The position numbers and the translations under genes are program-made. The notes below the pieces were generated by a model. That model was not told the origin of the DNA and ran no database searches. It saw only the letters and a program-made list of their open reading frames with translations. This document shows, piece by piece, positions 46,601 to 57,712 of a stretch of 64,000 bases of DNA. The stretch comes from Clusia tigrina. Taxonomy: Eukaryota > Arthropoda > Insecta > Diptera > Clusiidae. How positions within the stretch are numbered: the stretch's first letter is position 1; each line of letters begins with the position of its first letter. Where the stretch lies: NCBI GenBank assembly GCA_920105625.2, contig OV050033.1, positions 16,078,001 through 16,142,000 on the forward strand, read 5' to 3'.

Positions 46601-47394
46601 TTTGGTTTGGATTTGATTGTCTGCGCTCAAATTATACACTTCTCCTTTGATGTATGCAAATATTTGTCAAAAATCAAGTCAAGCTTCGAGTTGAGGAGAT
46701 GTATTGAAAGCTGAGATCTGCAAGTGGACTTAATGTACAACTAACGGGGAAGATAAGGGCTTGTTTGTATTGAGAGGATGGAAAATGGTAGTTTAGTAGA
46801 CAGCAGTGATTTAGTATAAAGATGAAATAAGTCAACAATTGCAACGCAATAGATCGAAGGATGGTAAACTATATATTTACGGTATTATTAAATATGATAT
46901 GATGAGTAGAGTAGGTAGGTTGAGTAGTAACGACATTTGGATATCTGAAAATCCAAATGAGTTCACTAATATATCTCTACTGAAATACTTTTATTAATAT
47001 TGCTTATAGAAATTCTTCCATAGATTAACATAAAATTGTGAACTTCGATTTTTCATTGTATTTTACCTATTTATGATTTTATATACATTTTATTTACTAT
47101 ACTAATATACTATTTTTATATAAACATATATAGGAAATAAAGACGATAAACTACACAAAAGGTGCATATATATCTACTGAGATGTTTCATAGAATATGTA
47201 TTATTTCGTCCTGGTTAGTTGTCGATGCTGATAATATCGACCTTGGAACAAGTGGAGTTAATATCGAAGATTTGAACTATCTATCATATTAATGTGATAT
47301 TTTGACCCAATCCACGACATGTTATATAGAGCATCGCCTATTTCTAACGGGAAGTTTCAACAACTTTTCTGGTTTGTCCCGGATTTATATACAT
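46601..47394. other. AT-rich region
   Basis: A GTAGGTAGGTTGAGTAG word at 46911-46927 may be the remains of a GGTAGG-type 3' end on the minus strand. Nothing else was recognised. Confidence 0.4.
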
Positions 47395-47500
47395 ACTAAA
47401 TACAGACGCACCTATTCCACAGCTTTGGAGAGATTTCTTACTGGCAACTGCCTGATTATGAAGTTTAAGCTGACTAGGATGAACTCTGCCACCTGATGTA
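47395..47500 (+). mobile_element. Very short non-LTR remnant
   Basis: The frame reads R-T-Y-S-T-A-L-E-R-F-L-T-G-N-C-L-I, then L-T-R-M-N-S-A-T, ending in a TGA at 47494-47496. L-T-G-N-C-L-I followed by R-M matches the LTGHC block of the other fragments (compare L-T-G-H-C-L-I-G-N-H-A-R-R-M at 54997). The zinc-finger part is lost. Confidence 0.45.
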
Positions 47501-47668
47501 AGATTGTTCTACCATGTCATTATATCATATCTATAGGATAAAGTAAACTCATTGTTTTTCCATATTTGGTACTCACTTACTACATTAGCACTTCTAAAGG
47601 ACTTCATCTGCTTCCGCCTAACAGCTGAGAGTATAGTAAAGCAGTAAACTTTTCTCATATTCATAAAA
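47501..47668. other. Spacer
   Basis: No feature identified. Confidence 0.35.
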
Positions 47669-47973
47669 GCGACTCTACTGAACTATCCCAGGTTTCAATT
47701 AGTTCACTTAACCAAACACAGAATCATGTATGGAAGATGGACAATGAGACACTGATTGATTAATGAGTCATCGAACATTTGATTACTTTATCACAGAAGA
47801 TTTGTCATAAGAGTGTAATAGCATAGTTTACACTCTTAGGACAAATTTTCTGTGATAAAGTAATCAATCGTTCGCTGAATCATTAATCAGCATCTCATTG
47901 TCCATCTTCCATACATGACTCTGTGTTTGGTTAAGTGAACTAATTGAAACCTGGGATAGTTCAGTAGAGTCGC
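47669..47973. repeat. Long inverted repeat, 150-bp arms, 9-base loop
   Basis: The left arm 47669-47818 starts GCGACTCTACTGAACTATCC and ends AGAGTGTAA. The right arm 47828-47973 starts TTACACTCTTAGGACAAA and ends GTTCAGTAGAGTCGC. By eye the arms match at about 95%, with one 4-base gap near TCATTAATCA. The loop is nine bases (47819-47827). A transcript in either direction would fold into one long hairpin. In Drosophila such loci can be hairpin-RNA sources of endogenous siRNAs. The alternative is a foldback or MITE-type transposon. No obvious flanking target-site duplication was found. Confidence 0.95.
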
Positions 47974-47977
47974 TAGA

Positions 47978-48070
47978 GTCGCAATCAATCGTTCGATTAC
48001 TCATTCATCAGTGTCTCATTGTCCATCTTCCACACACCCTCCTTCCTCCATCTTCCATACACCCTCATTC
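47978..48070. repeat. Third partial copy of the hairpin arm, then CATCTTCCAYACACCCTC repeat
   Basis: CAATCAATCGTTCGATTACT at 47979 and GTGTCTCATTGTCCATCTTC at 48012 repeat the middle of the right arm (CAATCGTTCGCTGAATCATT, ATCTCATTGTCCATCTTCC). CATCTTCCAYACACCCTC then occurs twice about 25 bases apart. The inverted repeat is thus part of a larger family of rearranged copies. Confidence 0.8.
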
Positions 48071-48089
48071 CTCTACCAGCTGAGCCAAC

Positions 48090-48155
48090 TGTGATTTTCT
48101 GATACCCCATTCTATCACAATGGGCCTGCGCATGGCCTAAGTGTAGCTTCAGGGC
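48090..48155 (+). mobile_element. Degenerate 3' end of the (CCTA)n-tailed family
   Basis: GATACCCCATTCTATCACAA, then TGGGCC and GGCCTAAGTGTAGC, follow the same order as 33815-33870 on the plus strand. The tail itself is not preserved. Confidence 0.35.
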
Positions 48156-48659
48156 GTTTGTCTGTGTCCTTCACAACAACTTCATTCTAACTTAAACCTG
48201 AAATCGCATTTCAGACCCACGAAATATTCCGCTTGAATCACTTTCAAGGCAATGGTGTTGTTGTTGGAATTTGTAGGTCGAGTGATTATAATACTTCTAA
48301 TTTAACTCATTATTTATTTATGATTCCGATTTCTTGGTTCACTCTCTTTGGAGAATTCATATCACTTCAGTGATTCAATAGGCAAATATTTTTGAACTCC
48401 ACTTTTTAGATCTCCATTACTTGCTTAACTAAGTTTTCTCTTAGTGAGTCAGTTGACCATGCTGTGGTCTCTTCAGGCATCACCAAGTTCTGCATTTTTT
48501 TAGGCACATTTTGGATCCCACGGGGTTGCCGTAAAATGCAACGAATATGTTAGGTAAATATTATTTATCTTCTCATCTTTTTGTTAGTTGCCTCAAAAAC
48601 ATTTCTTAGCGATTCCTTTTGGTTTCACAACTACCCTGTTTCCTGGATCCTCTACACTC
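48156..48659. other. Spacer, nothing recognised
   Basis: No feature identified. Confidence 0.4.
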
Positions 48660-49680
48660 TTATAACAGCTGAGCTGTGGTTTTTTTTGGTCTTGTTGTTG
48701 TTGCTATCGTGTTGGTGTTTGAGTTGTATTCGTAGCTAAGGCAAAGCGTACAATCTGAACTATCTGAGCAAAGTGGAGCATATTGAAATTGGAAAAACTG
48801 GTCAAATGGCCCAAGTGCCATCGTGGCTTCCAGTCGTTGCCTGTGAGGCAGACTGCGGAAAACGAAAGTGCACAGTGCAGCTGTGAAAGAAATGTGTATG
48901 CGCATGCGCATTGGATTTGTTATCAATTCGTGTGTGATGTCGTTGTCACTGCGAATGACCACCGAAGTGTTGGATCATTAGTGGGAAATATTGAACGAAA
49001 CATTTTAAAGGAGTCGTAATGGGCTTTGGCATAATTCGCATGTGTTAAGTGCAGCTCTGCAGATTATGCTTCACCATTTCAAGTATTCCTTTTTTCAAAA
49101 GTTTACTTCGGAGCGGTTCGTTTCGGTGCTACATTTTGCCATAACATCCGCCAGCGGGGCCGAGGAAAAAAGTACCTGAAATATGCGCAAGTTGCGTGGA
49201 ATTTTAACATCTTATTTGCTGCATGCACACAAAAGGCAGTTGTTGTTGCTAGTGTGCCTGCTGTTGGTGGTGGCATTAAAATGCAACGCATGGCGGTAGC
49301 GCTGTCACTTGGCGTTTTTGGCCACCGTTTGATTTGTGTTGATTTTTGTGGTGCAATTTCAAAGACAAGCGAACATTTTTAATTGAGGCAAGTATTGGTT
49401 GCTCGCTTTATCGTTTTGTTTGGTGTACGAGCATTGTGCTGCAATATGACACCTGCAGTTCGGGCTTTTTATGGGGCACACTTAATGGTGCGCACATATT
49501 TGACGGGCTGCTTTACCCGAAACGTAAATACCTTCGAAGGAATGCTATGATAAAAGTTTTCGAAATGAACTACCAACTCGCATATTGCACAAACACACAC
49601 ACACACAGAGAGACATACACATGCACACACAATAGTTATTGAAACTATTTGAAACATTTTTGATCAATTACGAGTATGTT
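48660..49680. other. Non-repetitive island with (CA)n tract
   Basis: Mixed composition. (CA)n at about 49591-49605 passes into AGAGAGAC and then CACATGCACACAC. A TACGAGTA 8-mer is at 49669. Opposing frames at 48660-49019 and 49346-49657 have no domain. Confidence 0.45.
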
Positions 49681-50179
49681 ATCTCTGAATGAAAAGTATC
49701 GACATCTTCGAAGATGTCCGGAAATTTATTCAAGACGGTGTTTGGGGACAAACTGAAAGAAACTGTTAACGCGGCACCATGCCTTTCAAGATTATTTACC
49801 AGCATGTTTTGACAGTCTACTTGAGGTCTGAGTGGATTGCAGATTTGAGAGAGTGATTGTTTGGAAGGTGCTTCGTATAGGAGAGAGCTAGAGGCCTGTA
49901 TTGGTGTGATTAAATTTCAAGTGTTCATTTGAAAATTGCTGCCGAATATCCTCTATACATACATTTTCGTCTGACTATGATACGCATATATTTTCCATGA
50001 GCAATGACTTCCAAAAGGAAAGCATACTCAATATATAATATAAAAGAATGCTTAGAAAGACACTTAGAATAATAAGAAAGACGACTTGGTGGTAGCATAG
50101 GGAACCCAGTAAAGAGGGATCAGAGCAATTTCAACTGGCAACAATATATCGCTTACCCCAAGATCATTTATCAAACCAC
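49681..50179. other. AT-rich spacer, nothing recognised
   Basis: It may contain decayed 5' parts of the next retrotransposon copy, but I could not align any. Confidence 0.35.
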
Positions 50180-50972
50180 TCCCATAGAAATAAAGTGGGT
50201 GGAATCTAAATCATTAGAAACATATCATTTAGTACTGAATTTTAGTCTTTGTAGGAACAGTCCTTATATAGCTACTCTACATGTCAGGTCTATGCTTGTA
50301 TGGGACTATATTGGAAAACTGAACAGCCTAGGCAGCATAAACAAGCTTTCTATACTGTGGGTTTTAGGACAACTCGGGAAATGAGCAGGCTAATAACTTA
50401 GCAAGGAAGGCCTCTCAGTTCAACGGCTCTGAACCCTTCTGTGGACTCTCATCCAACACCATTGGAGGTCTGCTGAAGCAGCGCACAGACTTCTGTGAAC
50501 TATCATCCAACACCATTGGAGGTCTGCTGAAGCAGTGCACAGATGCAAATCTGAAGCAATCTTCGGGGATTAAGACAGTCCAAAGCTCTTCTGGGGGAAT
50601 TTAATCCTAACAGAGCTAAAGAGATAATGAACATGTCTCGGAATTAGGAACCATCACAGGTGTTTAAAGCGGACACTGTAGACTCAGCTATCATATGATG
50701 AAGTTGGGTCAATCTTCAGATGCCATCTGCAGATTCTGTGGTGCAAGTGACGAAACCTCTTTGCACTTCATCACAGACTTCGGACCTCTGGCACACTAAA
50801 GACATAGGTGTTTGGATAATATATCTTAGATATGAGCCAGATCCCTCAACTTGATTCTTCCAAAGTACATGAATTCCTGTCGGAAGTATACCTGGAAGAA
50901 GATCTATAGATAATACTACCCTCATCTTTTAAATAAATAGGGGCATCACAATAGATCTTTTAGGTCGTGGTG
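50180..50972 (+). mobile_element. Non-LTR fragment with most of the RNase H end and a 3' tail
   Basis: With frameshifts and stops, the sequence near 50316-50430 reads L-N-S-L-G-S-I-N-K-L-S-I-L-W-V, then G-N-E-Q-A-N-N-L-A-R-K-A-S, the last RNase H motifs. G-S-E-P-F-C-G-L follows. A 54-base segment (ATCCAACACCATTGGAGGTC...) is tandemly duplicated at 50451 and 50505. Then L-R-Q-S-K-A-L-L-G, G-H-C-R-L-S-Y-H-M-M at about 50671, and I-C-R-F-C-G-A-S-D-E-T-S-L-H-F (C-x2-C...H) appear. The 3' end GGGCATCACAATAGATCT with TTTAGGTCGTGGTG is at 50941-50972. No (TAA)n follows, only AT-rich sequence. Confidence 0.75.
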
Positions 50973-51699
50973 TATAACATCCTACAATAAATCTATATAT
51001 CTATCTACTATTCTACATGAAGCTTATTGTGTCGCCCACACTGATCGCTAAAACACATATTCCAATTTTGCACAATCTTGGGAAATATTTTTGATAACCC
51101 TTGTATAGATCCTGAGTGAAGCGTTTACATTAATTGGTGGTGGTCCTGTCATTAACTCGCTTATATTTTGGTGTGTGTCGTCTAGTTGCTCGGTAGCTTA
51201 TGCAAAATTTCATTACTATATCTTGTATAAGGCCCTTAGCACCAATATGTGTGAATTGTATGCGAGGAGGATTCCTGCTCAATTTTTACACCCAGGGTAA
51301 ATCTGCAACAAATTCACATCACTACAAAATTGTCTTATTATGCCATCACCAGTCATTTTAAATGAGGTTTCGAGACCTACTTATGAGAGATTTTTATCAA
51401 GTGTTCATGTTGATGATACCTCAGCTGATGATAATAAAGTGAAACTAACAAAATTAACCAATGAGCTACATTAAATAAAGCTACGATCGTTTCACTTTCG
51501 ATCTTAACGATATATGTTTCTCACAAAGGACACTCATAATTCCTTACTTCCTTTTCTTTTGTTTCTTCCTTGGTAAAAAAAATACAAACAAAAATAAGGA
51601 CTTTACCTCATTTAGTCTCCCACATTGTTGGCATAGCTTCTCCCGAAGGTATTCACCTACCACTCTAAGTGATCCATGCTCTGATGGCGATTTATTATA
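50973..51699. other. Unassigned AT-rich region
   Basis: A short CTATAT/CTATCTA tract follows the retrotransposon end. No gene or repeat was recognised in the rest. Confidence 0.4.
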
Positions 51700-52150
51700 T
51701 TAAATAAAAGCAAAGGAAAATAATTTACAATTTGCCTGCACCACAGCAATGTCGAAATTTGCAGGCAATTTCTTGCCACAGAAGTATGTTTAACCGTTGC
51801 ACAGCAAAAGGGTCTGTCGCAACATTTGCCAGCGTAGGGCGGGCGATTTCCTATGGAATTGCAGAAACATTTTGTCAAATCTCATCAAACGAGCCCCGTC
51901 AATTTGCATACAATTCATCAACTGCAAAAGGTGTGTCAAGTCTCGCATAAATTGTTTGTGACAATCGGTCATAAAATTTATGGCAACTTGAAATGTCAAC
52001 ACATGTCGTCGAACGGTTTTGACTTGTAATACTCGCAGTTGAGAGGAGGTTTCTGCCAATTCATTGCAAATGTCTTCATCATTGCTAGTTTGATTAACGA
52101 CCAAATTTGACATTTAACTGAAGCTGTGGGTGCGTTTTGGCGATGTTCTC
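51700..52150. other. Non-repetitive island
   Basis: Opposing frames at 51732-51950 and 51790-52113 overlap completely. The minus frame (107 codons) has no recognisable domain. No repeats. Confidence 0.4.
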
Positions 52151-53116
52151 AAAATGCTAATTTGGACCAGCGAAACTTCTTTACTAAAGATTTATTTAGC
52201 ATTCACTTTGTTTTTATTCCATGTCATTTTATTTGTATACCATGAGTTGCAGAAGGAGTATTCTTGGTCGAGTTAGAATAGTTTCGATGCAGTTGAGTGG
52301 TATTAGCCTTTATTTTATATGGTGAAGCAGAAAGAGATGACTTTAAACCACATATTCCAAGGCGACTTTGGTCCATGTAAGGGTGATCGTAGTTGACTTG
52401 CAATAGCTTTGATTCATTTAATTTGTATTTCATTTAATATTTTTACGATGGGTCTTAATGTTGATAGGGTAGGAGTATGAAAAGTCCACTTAGAGTAGTT
52501 TTTAATTTTTGTTGATTGACTATATACACACTTTTTGTATGTAATACTTCCAACGATATCTGCAATATAACTTTTGGTAGACAACAATATTACGATTGCG
52601 TTTATAAAGAGATGAAAAGAGAGACACAATTGAAACAATATCAGAGACACCATTGAAACAAAATCACCAACACCATTGAAAGAGGCATCAGATAATGTTC
52701 TAAGTAGACTGATTCATCCATATGAAACTTTACTTAGAGTTCTACACATCGCCGCATACATGTATACAAGTATGCCAACCAATGGATACCCCGAGAGGAC
52801 CATTGAATACTCTACCGGGTTTATTGTGGTACACCAGTGTTCCAAATTGGCTTACAAATAAGCGTTGAATACTGCTCAAAAACTGCTGCAGTGTTGCTAT
52901 TGAGTTCATTTAAGTTCAAACTCTGAATACCATTTTCAAGAACTTCAGCAAGATTTACAGTTGCATTTCTATTTTGAGGATTAGAGCCCTCATTCATCAT
53001 TCATTTAGCAATCAATTGGATGCATTTTCCATTTCTAGTTCTTCCTCATAAAAAATGAGAGTGTTTTCTGTATGTAGTCAGTATTCCCTTCAGGTATTTC
53101 ATGTATTCCCCTTAAG
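52151..53116. other. AT-rich region with a 23-bp minisatellite
   Basis: At 52622-52690 about three units of ACCATTGAAACAAAATCA-type sequence repeat every 23 bases. The rest is unassigned. Confidence 0.5.
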
Positions 53117-53312
53117 CGCACTCTACTTAACTTCTTCTATTTACCTTCCTCTATTTACCTTCCTCCACTTATCTTCGTCTACTTATCTTCCTCTACTTAA
53201 CCTCCTCTACTTACCTTCTCCTACTTATCTTCCTCTAATTATCTTCCTCTACTTACCTTCCTCTACTTAACGTCCTCTACTTACCTTACTCTACATATCT
53301 TCCCCTACTGAT
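53117..53312. repeat. Minisatellite, 14 x 14 bp, pyrimidine-rich
   Basis: Fourteen diverged units of CTTCCTCTACTTAC fill 53117-53312 without phase loss. The plus strand is almost free of G. The plus frame at 53055-53270 (repeats of YLPL/SST) is produced by this tract and is not a gene. Confidence 0.9.
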
Positions 53313-53539
53313 CGGTCCTAGGGCGATTCAGAGTAAACTGTGTCCTTTCACATTCTTGGTCATTATTTTTTCATTTCCTTCGGCATAGTTCTCGACTAGT
53401 TTCCCTTTCACAGTTCCCGACCAGTTTCCCTTTTGCATGTCAACTCACAAAAATCGTGGTGCATTCCTCTGCATATTTGTTACTTTCAAATCTAACGACG
53501 TCTGAGTGACTCGCAATACCAAATTGAGACGTGTGCAAT
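53313..53539. other. Spacer
   Basis: A CAGTTC/CGACTAGTTTCCCTTTCACAG word repeats once near 53390-53420. No other feature. Confidence 0.4.
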
Positions 53540-54780
53540 CACAGCCTCCAATTTAGCCAAAATATATAATGAAACCGTTTTCCGCTCACGCGAGGCGATT
53601 CTGTAACGCGACTTATTTAGCAACTCAGCTCATTTTGCATGCTTTCAAGTTTGGGTCTTTTTGGTTGACTCGCCAAAGAATTTCGTCAGTTGCTGAGCTT
53701 TCCAAAAAATATATCCTTAAGGTGAAAAAGAGCGCATTACAAAAAGCAAAACAAACATCATTGCAACCACGTCTGCCAGTCCACACAATTGTAACAAATG
53801 CCACTACAACAACAACAACAACAACAACAGCAGCAGCAACCACAGCAGCAGTAGTAACAACAGCGACGGCAACTATGTACAACAATTTCATGACAAACTG
53901 CCGCCTCACTGGCCACTGCTCAGAGTGAATGTCCGCCGAAAAGTGGGCCAACCAAGCAGAATGTTGCATAATACGCGCACTGAGCCCGCAAGTTGCCACA
54001 GTTCTGTTTGGCCACTGCTGCCGTGTTACTCCGCCAGACCCCTTCTGATCAGAAATCACAAGCGCGTGTAGCTCCTGGCCACGCCTGCCTTAAAATCGAT
54101 CACTTTCGTTCGATCGTAAATCGACGCTCCGGCAATTTACAGTGACGACGACAACGAAGACGACGTCGCGGCACAACCGTGGCGCACACGTTCGTCGCTA
54201 GCGCGATGGCGTTGGCGGCGGCTGCTGCTGCTGCTGTTGTGGTCGTGTGCCTCATTTGCAATGATTTCGCATTAAATGGACCAAACCCACTCGGTTGGTC
54301 GACGCTGTTGCTGTTGCCACTGCTGCTGGTGGCAAAATATTACCTTATGGATTGAATGGCAACAACAACGACAACAACAACCACAACTTCAGGAGCAATA
54401 TAAATCGCCACTGCCAGAGTAAAAGCTGCTGGCAGTCATGGCGCGTGATTTACTCCATAAATTTCAAATTTTGTATGCTTTTGAATATTGCGAAAAATTT
54501 CATTCATTCCGATTCGCGACTTTGCCGCGATGACAATTTGTAAATTTTGGCGTACGAAATTGTTGCAGAAACCGATTTCATTTTCCGTTTTCTTTTCAGC
54601 TTTTCCTTTTTCCTTATTCAATTTTTCTCCGCAACATTTTCTGTGATTCGTACTGAATGTGCGGCATGACACTTGCGAATGCACCGACTGCAAGTAAAGT
54701 AGTCATTAGCATGCAGCGTGACGCAAGTGGAAATTGCTGCAATTTGAAATTGCATTTAGACTAAGCGCCAAACACACTTC
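53540..54780. other. Non-repetitive island, CG-rich centre
   Basis: (ACA)n at about 53803-53830 passes into CAGCAGCAG. The centre 54100-54260 is the most CG-rich stretch of the window (CGACGACGACAACGAAGACG, GCGGCGGCTGCTGCT). A 49-codon frame at 54206-54355 begins with an alanine/valine-rich hydrophobic start (see findings). The long frames at 53569-53928 and 53625-54059 are opposite readings of the ACA/CAG tract. If any promoter or first exon exists in this window, this is the likeliest place, but I cannot demonstrate it. Confidence 0.45.
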
Positions 54781-54959
54781 TACACTCAGAAAAATCATAA
54801 CAAATGTACGGCAGTTACAAAAACACATTTTGTCGATGAGTATTTACATTTAAGTCTCTACTGGAATTGGAATAATTTTATAAAATTCCACAAGGCCTGA
54901 GCGAGGTTCTTTGATAAAATTCTGCGCTCCTACTAAATCTACTAATCTATTCAAGAAGA

Positions 54960-55095
54960 CTCACCAGACTACAAATTAGGACTAAAAATAGAAGCCCTCA
55001 CGGGACATTGTTTAATAGGAAATCATGCAAGAAGAATGGGAGTTTATTTCTGTCAAACCTTTTTTGAAGTTGGTGAATTTGCATGAGTAAATGGA
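54960..55095 (+). mobile_element. Short non-LTR remnant next to the 45-bp satellite
   Basis: The frame reads E-A-L-T-G-H-C-L-I-G-N-H-A-R-R-M-G-V from about 54991, then Y-F-C-Q-T-F-F-E-V-G, in which the first zinc-finger cysteine remains and the second is lost. It lies about 70 bases before the satellite. No tail is visible. Confidence 0.6.
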
Positions 55096-55162
55096 GGAGA
55101 CTTTAACCTTATTCTACGAGTATATCTCGAATGCATCAAATAAATGTAAGCATATAATTTCT

Positions 55163-57712
55163 GCTTAGTTCATAATCTGTTCTTACGATAATGAAGAGAT
55201 GATTTCTGCTTAGTTCACATCCTCTTTCTAAGATAACTTGGAGATGATTTGTTCTTAGTTCATATCCTCCTTCTAAGATAACTTGGAGATGATTTCTTCT
55301 TAGTTCATATCCTCTTTCTAAGATAACTTGGAGATGATTTCTTCTTAGTTCGTATCCTATTTCTAAGATAACTTGGAGATGATTTCTGCTTAGTTCACAT
55401 CCTCTTTCTAAGATAACTTGGAGATGATTTCTTCTTAGTTCATATCTTCTTTCTAAGATAACTTGGAGATGATTTCTTCTTAGTTCATATCCTCTTTCTA
55501 AGATAACTTGGAGATGATTTCTTTTTAGTTCATATTCTCTTTCTAAGATAACTTGGAGATGATTTCTTCTTAGTTCATATCCTCTTTCTAAGATAACTTG
55601 GAGATGATTTCTTCTTAGTTCATATCCTCTTTCTAAGATAACTTGGAGATGATTTCTTCTTAGTTCGTATCCTATTTCTAAGATAACTTGGAGATGATTT
55701 CTTCTTAGTTCATATCCTCTTTCTAAGATAACTTGGAGATGATTTCTTCTTAGTTCATATCTTCTTTCTAAGATAACTTGGAGATGATTTCTTCTTAGTT
55801 CATATCCTCCTTCTAAGATAACTTGGAGATGATTTCTTCTTAGTTCATATCCTCCTTCTAAGATAACTTGGAGATGATTTCTTCTTAGTTCATATCTTCT
55901 TTCTAAGATAACTTGGAGATGATTTCTTCTTAGTTCATATCCTCCTTCTTAGATAACTTGGAGATGATTTCTTCTTAGTTCATATCCTCTTTCTAAGATA
56001 ACTTGGAGATGATTTCTTCTTAGTTCATATCTTCTTTCTAAGATAACTTGGAGATGATTTCTTCTTAGTTCATATCCTCTTTCTAAGATAGCTTGGAGAT
56101 GATTTCTTCTTAGTTCATATCCTCCTTCTAAGATAACTTGGAGATGATTTCTTCTTAGTTCATATCCTCTTTCTAAGATAACTTGGAGATGATTTCTTCT
56201 TAGTTCGTATCCTATTTCTAAGATAACTTGGAGATGATTTCTTCTTAGTTCATATCCTCCTTCTAAGATAACTTGGAGATGATTTCTTCTTAGTTCATAT
56301 CCTCTTTCTAAGATAACTTGGAGATGATTTCTTCTTAGTTCATATCCTCTTTCTAAGATAGCTTGGAGATGATTTCTTCTTAGTTCATATCCTCTTTCTA
56401 AGATAACTTGGAGATGATTTCTTCTTAGTTCGTATCCTATTTCTAAGATAACTTGGAGATGATTTCTGCTTAGTTCACATCCTCTTTCTAAGATAACTTG
56501 GAGATGATTTCTTCTTAGTTCATATTCTCTTTCTAAGATAACTTGGAGATGATTTCTTCTTAGTTCGTATCCTATTTCTAAGATAACTTGGAGATGATTT
56601 CTTCTTAGTTCATATCCTCCTTCTTAGATAACTTGGAGATGATTTCTTCTTAGTTCATATCCTCTTTCTAAGATAACTTGGAGATGATTTCTTCTTAGTT
56701 CATATCTTCTTTCTAAGATAACTTGGAGATGATTTCTTCTTAGTTCATATCCTCTTTCTAAGATAGCTTGGAGATGATTTCTTCTTAGTTCATATCCTCC
56801 TTCTAAGATAACTTGGAGATGATTTCTTCTTAGTTCATATCCTCTTTCTAAGATAACTTGGAGATGATTTCTTCTTAGTTCGTATCCTATTTCTAAGATA
56901 ACTTGGAGATGATTTTTTCTTAGTTCATATCCTCCTTCTAAGATAACTTGGAGATGATTTCTTCTTAGTTCATATACTCTTTCTAAGATAACTTGGAGAT
57001 GATTTCTTCTTAGTTCGTATCCTATTTCTAAGATAACTTGGAGATGATTTCTGCTTAGTTCACATCCTCTTTCTAAGATAACTTGGAGATGATTTCTTCT
57101 TAGTTCATATTCTCTTTCTAAGATAACTTGGAGATGATTTCTTCTTAGTTCGTATCCTATTTCTAAGATAACTTGGAGATGATTTCTTCTTAGTTCATAT
57201 CCTCCTTCTAAGATAACTTGGAGATGATTTCTTCTTAGTTCATATCCTCTTTCTAAGATAACTTGGAGATGATTTCTTCTTAGTTCGTATCCTATTTCTA
57301 AGATAACTTGGAGATGATTTCTTCTTAGTTCATATCCTCTTTCTAAGATAACTTGGAGATGATTTCTTCTTAGTTCATATCTTCTTTCTAAGATAACTTG
57401 GAGATGATTTCTTCTTAGTTCATATCCTCTTTCTAAGATAGCTTGGAGATGATTTCTTCTTAGTTCATATCCTCCTTCTAAGATAACTTGGAGATGATTT
57501 CTTCTTAGTTCATATCCTCCTTCTAAGATAACTTGGAGATGATTTCTTCTTAGTTCATATCCTCTTTCTAAGATAACTTGGAGATGATTTCTTCTTAGTT
57601 CGTATCCTATTTCTAAGATAACTTGGAGATGATTTCTTCTTAGTTCATATCCTCTTTCTAAGATAACTTGGAGATGATTTCTTCTTAGTTCATAATCTCC
57701 TCTTAGAATAAC
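55163..57712. repeat. Satellite array, about 57 x 45 bp, with 15-unit higher-order blocks
   Basis: The unit GATGATTTCTTCTTAGTTC plus ATATCCTCTTTCTAAGATAA and CTTGGA repeats every 45 bases. CATAATCT marks the first unit (55171) and the last (57691), exactly 56 units apart, and these edge units are the most diverged. Variants recur at fixed distances. The TTCTTAGATA variant is at 55936 and 56611 (675 bases). GATAGCTTGG is at about 56091, 56766 and 57441 (675 each). CGTATCCTAT is at 56206 and 56881 (675), and the trio 56431/56566/56881 recurs at 57151/57286/57601 (720). The array therefore grew by copying blocks of 15-16 units. The real copy number may differ from the assembly. Confidence 0.97.

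Noticed and set aside
53569..54059. Frames of 119 and 144 codons on opposite strands
   Set aside because: Threonine/alanine and valine/alanine runs come from the ACA/CAG tract. Neither side has conserved features.
55163..57712. A minus-strand frame through the 45-bp satellite that lacks stops in most units
   Set aside because: Any 45-bp unit has roughly an even chance of being open in a given frame. Two units (about 55936 and 56611) carry an in-frame TAA and there is no in-frame ATG.
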